Shown: one piece after another, positions 60,125 to 64,000 of the stretch
How positions within the stretch are numbered: the stretch's first letter is position 1
Layout of the letters: every line of letters starts with the position of its first letter
NCBI GenBank assembly: GCA_034620365.1
Contig: JAQGEQ010000019.1
Span: forward strand, 62,001-126,000
From: Pegea sp. RAD2-039
Lineage: Eukaryota; Chordata; Thaliacea; Salpida; Salpidae
DNA length: 64,000 bases
Direction of reading: 5' to 3'
The notes under the pieces: model-generated
What the model was told of the DNA's origin: nothing
The model's input: the letters and a program-made list of their open reading frames with translations, nothing else
Databases searched by the model: none
Made by a program: the position numbers and the translations under genes

Positions 60125-60970
60125 ATGAGTGAGAAATCAAAGATATATCCGATCTTACCGACAGGAGCTGTTATTGACCCTGGCGCCAAAGTTAAAGAAC
60201 CTAAGTTTGATTGCGCTGACTATTTCATGATTGCAATCTCATTAATAATTTGTGTTGCAATATTTCCATTATCTGTGTTCGCATGCTTTAAAATTGTAAC
60301 TGAGTATGAGCGTGCTGTAATATTTCGATTAGGAAAGCTACGAGGTGGACCAAAAGGTCCTGGCTTGTTTTTTATCATTCCTTGTACCGATGAATATCGT
60401 CAAATTGATATGAGAACAAAGTCATTTGATGTTCCTCCACAAGAAGTACTCACTAAAGACAGTGTAACCGTACAAATGGATGCAGTGGTTTACTACAAAG
60501 TCAGTGATGCTAGAATGTCTGTAGCTAATGTGGATAATGTAGATGCTGCTACTAGATTACTTGCTCAAACAACCCTTCGTAACATGATGGGCACTAAGTC
60601 TCTTGCTCAAATTCTAACTGATAGAGAACATATTTCTCATGGTATGTCTGAGATTTTAGATCAAGCAACTGATGTATGGGGTATCAAAGTAGAAAGAATT
60701 GAAATTAAAGATGTACGGCTCCCATTACAGCTACAAAGAGCCATGGCTGCAGAAGCAGAAGCTGCCCGTGAAGCAAAAGCGAAAGTAATTGCTGCTGAAG
60801 GTGAAATGAATGCATCTAGAAAGTTGAAAGAAGCAGCTGACGTAATGGCTGATGCACCAAACGCTATGCAGTTGAGATATCTACAAACTTTGACGACAAT
60901 AAGTGCAGAGAAAAACTCAACTATCATATTTCCTCTACCAATTGATTTGCTATCTAGTAGTAGAAAATAA
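60125..60970 (+). CDS. Stomatin-like membrane scaffold, copy 1
   Basis: Intronless, 281 residues. Stomatins sit in the inner leaflet through a hairpin and modulate channels. Order: variable N-terminus (MSEKSKIYPILP), the membrane hairpin at residues about 33-60 (FMIAISLIICVAIFPLSVFA), the SPFH domain with EYERAVIFRLGKLRGGPKGP and GLFFIIPCTDEYRQIDMRTK, then a coiled coil (AEAEAAREAKAKVIAAEGEM) and the C-terminal oligomerisation segment (YLQTLTTISAEKNSTIIFPL). It ends LSSSRK. Poly(A) signal AATAAA at 61063. Residues 13-275 are encoded by the 791-bp tract shared with copy 2 in inverted orientation. Absence of introns suggests a retrogene origin. Confidence 0.92.
   Translation: MSEKSKIYPILPTGAVIDPGAKVKEPKFDCADYFMIAISLIICVAIFPLSVFACFKIVTEYERAVIFRLGKLRGGPKGPGLFFIIPCTDEYRQIDMRTKSFDVPPQEVLTKDSVTVQMDAVVYYKVSDARMSVANVDNVDAATRLLAQTTLRNMMGTKSLAQILTDREHISHGMSEILDQATDVWGIKVERIEIKDVRLPLQLQRAMAAEAEAAREAKAKVIAAEGEMNASRKLKEAADVMADAPNAMQLRYLQTLTTISAEKNSTIIFPLPIDLLSSSRK
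60161..60951 (+). repeat. Arm 1 of a 791-bp inverted repeat (stomatin core)
   Basis: Matches 62031-62821 on the other strand over equal length, with no difference seen in the stretches I compared. The protein and even the antisense frames are identical. Edges are abrupt and lie within both coding regions. Confidence 0.85.
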
Positions 60971-62005
60971 TCAGATCAATTAAATGTGAATCTATTTTAT
61001 ACAACGCTGTAAATTGTTTTTTCTGTTTTTCACTGAACATTTTTTTGATTCTATAAACTACAAATAAAAAGCCCAGTTGTTTTGCTTCTGGTTATAGAAA
61101 ATCTTGTAAAAATTGTTTTTTGAGTTTATTAGTAACTTGAAATTTATTTTATTCTTATTTATTTTATCTGTTGTGTATAACACACAGTAATTCGCTTAAA
61201 AAGTAGTTAGATATAACTTATAACTATCATAGCTTATACAAATTGTTGTTTATAAAAGTTACTTTGATAACGATTATTAGTTGCATATGCAACAACTGGG
61301 CCTCTATAATATCTGCCCTGGCTTACATTATGGCCGTTTTTGGCCGAAGCCATTTCTCCTTTATCTAAGTCTATTTTAGAACAAATAATTTTGCTTGTAA
61401 TCAAATTAATAGATAAAAAATTGAAAAAAAAACAAGCTTAACGAAAAATCTGAAGCTTTAACTCAATCAAACAATCTACTTTCATATAATTTTATGGAAT
61501 CAATTTGTTAATGAGCATACATCTAATTATTATTTTCAAATGAAAATAGTTTAACTTTAAATCAGCTCTTTGAAAATCGAAGTTTGTTTTTATTCTTCGA
61601 ATAGTTGCTAAAATAAATTAAGAAAATATTTTTGAAATGATGCAAATCTAATTTAAAAATGTTTTTTAGTTTTATCCTAAATTCTGCTAAAAGTTATCAA
61701 TTAATTTTCTTTAATTACACCAACCTAGCTACTTTACTAAACCTTCCTAAAAGTTGATTTGTAATAAATAATTTTTCAGGATTAAAATATAGTTGATGAA
61801 AATCAAATTATTTCAAATAATTTCATTTATTTTCAACTTTATGCTTTACAAACTATTTACACTTGAAAAAACTAAACATTAAAGCTTTACCTTATAAATA
61901 CACCTTTAAAAAACTTTTTAACATTTTCTCATATTGAAATTAAATTAATAAAGTGGTTTTAACAAAATAATCCTTTAAATTAGATTATCAGATTTTACCA
62001 GCAAA
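60971..62005. other. Spacer between the convergent stomatin genes
   Basis: About 1 kb of AT-rich DNA with the two 3' UTRs and one dispersed repeat (61288-61352). The two sides of the spacer show no similarity to each other. Confidence 0.5.
61288..61352 (+). repeat. Dispersed repeat, copy 2
   Basis: GCAACAACTGGGCCTCTATA, ATATCTGCCCTGGC and GTTTTTGGCCGAAGCC align with 34837-34910. Confidence 0.5.
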
Positions 62006-62857
62006 CTATTTATGTTTCATTGAAGATGGAAGCAAATCAATTGGTAGAGGAAATATGATAGTTGAGTTTTTCTCTGCACTTATTGTCGTCAAAGTTTGTA
62101 GATATCTCAACTGCATAGCGTTTGGTGCATCAGCCATTACGTCAGCTGCTTCTTTCAACTTTCTAGATGCATTCATTTCACCTTCAGCAGCAATTACTTT
62201 CGCTTTTGCTTCACGGGCAGCTTCTGCTTCTGCAGCCATGGCTCTTTGTAGCTGTAATGGGAGCCGTACATCTTTAATTTCAATTCTTTCTACTTTGATA
62301 CCCCATACATCAGTTGCTTGATCTAAAATCTCAGACATACCATGAGAAATATGTTCTCTATCAGTTAGAATTTGAGCAAGAGACTTAGTGCCCATCATGT
62401 TACGAAGGGTTGTTTGAGCAAGTAATCTAGTAGCAGCATCTACATTATCCACATTAGCTACAGACATTCTAGCATCACTGACTTTGTAGTAAACCACTGC
62501 ATCCATTTGTACGGTTACACTGTCTTTAGTGAGTACTTCTTGTGGAGGAACATCAAATGACTTTGTTCTCATATCAATTTGACGATATTCATCGGTACAA
62601 GGAATGATAAAAAACAAGCCAGGACCTTTTGGTCCACCTCGTAGCTTTCCTAATCGAAATATTACAGCACGCTCATACTCAGTTACAATTTTAAAGCATG
62701 CGAACACAGATAATGGAAATATTGCAACACAAATTATTAATGAGATTGCAATCATGAAATAGTCAGCGCAATCAAACTTAGGTTCTTTAACTTTGGCGCC
62801 AGGGTCAATAACAGCTCCTGTTTGCCTTTGAACTGTTATTTTTGATTCTCCATTCAT
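62006..62857 (-). CDS. Stomatin-like membrane scaffold, copy 2
   Basis: Intronless, 283 residues, tail-to-tail with copy 1. N-terminus MNGESKITVQRQ and C-terminus LPSSMKHK differ from copy 1. Everything between is identical in protein and, where compared, in DNA. Domains are as in copy 1: membrane hairpin, SPFH, coiled coil. The distinct 5' leaders and termini mean the two products could still differ in targeting or expression. Intact. Confidence 0.92.
   Translation of the reverse strand: MNGESKITVQRQTGAVIDPGAKVKEPKFDCADYFMIAISLIICVAIFPLSVFACFKIVTEYERAVIFRLGKLRGGPKGPGLFFIIPCTDEYRQIDMRTKSFDVPPQEVLTKDSVTVQMDAVVYYKVSDARMSVANVDNVDAATRLLAQTTLRNMMGTKSLAQILTDREHISHGMSEILDQATDVWGIKVERIEIKDVRLPLQLQRAMAAEAEAAREAKAKVIAAEGEMNASRKLKEAADVMADAPNAMQLRYLQTLTTISAEKNSTIIFPLPIDLLPSSMKHK
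62031..62821 (-). repeat. Arm 2 of the 791-bp inverted repeat
   Basis: Partner of 60161-60951. The two arms are separated by 1,079 bp. Confidence 0.85.
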
Positions 62858-64000
62858 TTTCGAAATCCTAAGTCTTAAACATCAATGATATCTACTTTAG
62901 CACCCACAAAATGCTACATTTTATACTTTCAACTTTGATCCACGGTCAGCCCATTGTTCGATAATAATCAAAAATCAACAAGAAATTCAAAAAATTGTCA
63001 CCCATTACAATAAAACAACAGTTTTAATTTGTACTATTTTATATATGGTTATGAAGTTTTAAACTTCCGTATCTATTTAAAATGAGCTTTTTCATTGATC
63101 TAAGACAAGAAGTATTTAATTTGCTTGTAGATTATCTCTTTCTGATTCAGATTCACTTAAAATAGTTCAAATCGAACTTACGAGATAAAACCGAATAAAA
63201 TTGATAACAGATTCAGTGGTTTGTAACTAGAAGTCTACTTTAGAAATATTTGAAACTTTATCATAAACACATCTTACAATTTAAAATCATTTCAAATGCC
63301 AAATTATATATTCTTTTAACGAAGTTAGTAGCTCACAAAGGTCAGAATATTTAGAATATTCCAAATAAAAAACTTGAAAATTAACTTTCAAATTTAAACA
63401 TTTACTTTAAAAGTCAATTTTGGTAGAATTAGTTTACAGAGTATTTGATATTAGGTATTTATCAATTTATGTATTAAATTTATTAATTATAATTGAATTG
63501 TAGCTATTTTAATAAACTTACAAGTACTTTTGTAATCCATCTATTTCAACTAAAACAAAAATGTTGGAAAATTTATACAGACTGCATCTACTATCTGATT
63601 ATTTGTCGAATAATATCAATTTTTACACTATATATGTTGAGTTGTGGTATTCGAATGTTTTTCTTTTATTTTTCTACATTCATCATCTTCTGAGCTTGCT
63701 TCAAGAGCTTTTCTCATCTGCATCAGTTATTTTGTAAATAAAATTAAAGATGATGAAAAAGCGATTTTTTTTTATTGAAACCATTTCAAACTCCCTTATT
63801 AAAATTTGTTTACTTTACTCATAACGATAATAAAATCTGAACATCTTAGTTTCTAAGATCAACAAATTACAAAATTATTAATATTATTTAATTATTAATA
63901 TTCCAAGTTTTTGTGGTTTCCAAGGAAATTTTCAGAAATCCTTTAATCATTTCATAGTTTAGATTTTAATCTAAAAATTATTAATTTAAAACCTATTTAT
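62858..64000. other. AT-rich region at the right edge
   Basis: No firm gene. On the minus strand at about 63675-63712 a TGATGCAG acceptor precedes MRKALEASSEDDEC, which resembles a ubiquitin-interacting motif. It may be an exon of a gene entering from the right, but nothing else supports it. Confidence 0.3.

Noticed and set aside
60661-60927. 88-codon antisense frame, identical at 62055-62321
   Set aside because: Reverse-strand shadow of the stomatin coiled coil; identical because the arms are identical.

Overview
This window is nuclear DNA from an animal. It is strongly AT-rich, and its genes are broken into many short exons by GT-AG introns, ranging from about 50 nt to about 1 kb. The recognisable proteins are all metazoan (ZSWIM8, PARP1, a cys-loop receptor, trefoil domains with a trypsin-like fold, TOMM7, eIF4G, a GAS2-like protein, stomatin). 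I could not place the species. Many 50-nt introns, trefoil-domain mosaics and His-rich secreted peptides would suit a compact-intron invertebrate such as a tunicate, but that is a guess.

Layout: 1-2.9 kb, 3' part of ZSWIM8 (+). 2.9-7.5 kb, AT-rich non-coding DNA with one possible structured small RNA. 7.5-11.1 kb, two divergent, related genes for small secreted His/Arg-rich peptides, plus candidate exons of a third. 12.6-17.7 kb, complete PARP1 (-), head-to-head with an alpha-type nicotinic receptor subunit (18.3-21.6 kb, +). 23.0-29.2 kb (-), a large secreted mosaic: signal peptide, three trefoil domains, Ser/Gly/Thr-rich segments and a trypsin-like domain in which all three catalytic residues are replaced. 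29.2-41 kb, repeat-rich DNA with decayed LINEs, a three-copy LINE 3'-tail family, the tiny TOMM7 gene (-), and a 1.4-kb insertion carrying a bunyavirus-like nucleoprotein ORF flanked by 28-bp direct repeats. 41.4-48.6 kb, complete eIF4G (+) with two coding minisatellites. 52.5-56.0 kb, GAS2-like cytoskeletal linker (-). 58.1-59.3 kb, another LINE relic. 60.1-62.9 kb, two intronless stomatin genes, tail-to-tail, sharing a 791-bp core with abrupt edges.

The genes are not an operon or an obvious pathway. The most original items are the His-rich peptide gene pair, the pseudo-protease/trefoil mosaic with a split trefoil, the viral nucleoprotein insertion, the homogenised stomatin pair, the duplicated phase-2 exons of the GAS2-like gene, and an excess of the palindrome TGACGTCA inside three genes. 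Exon boundaries were read by eye from splice sites and reading phase. Spans of multi-exon genes include introns.
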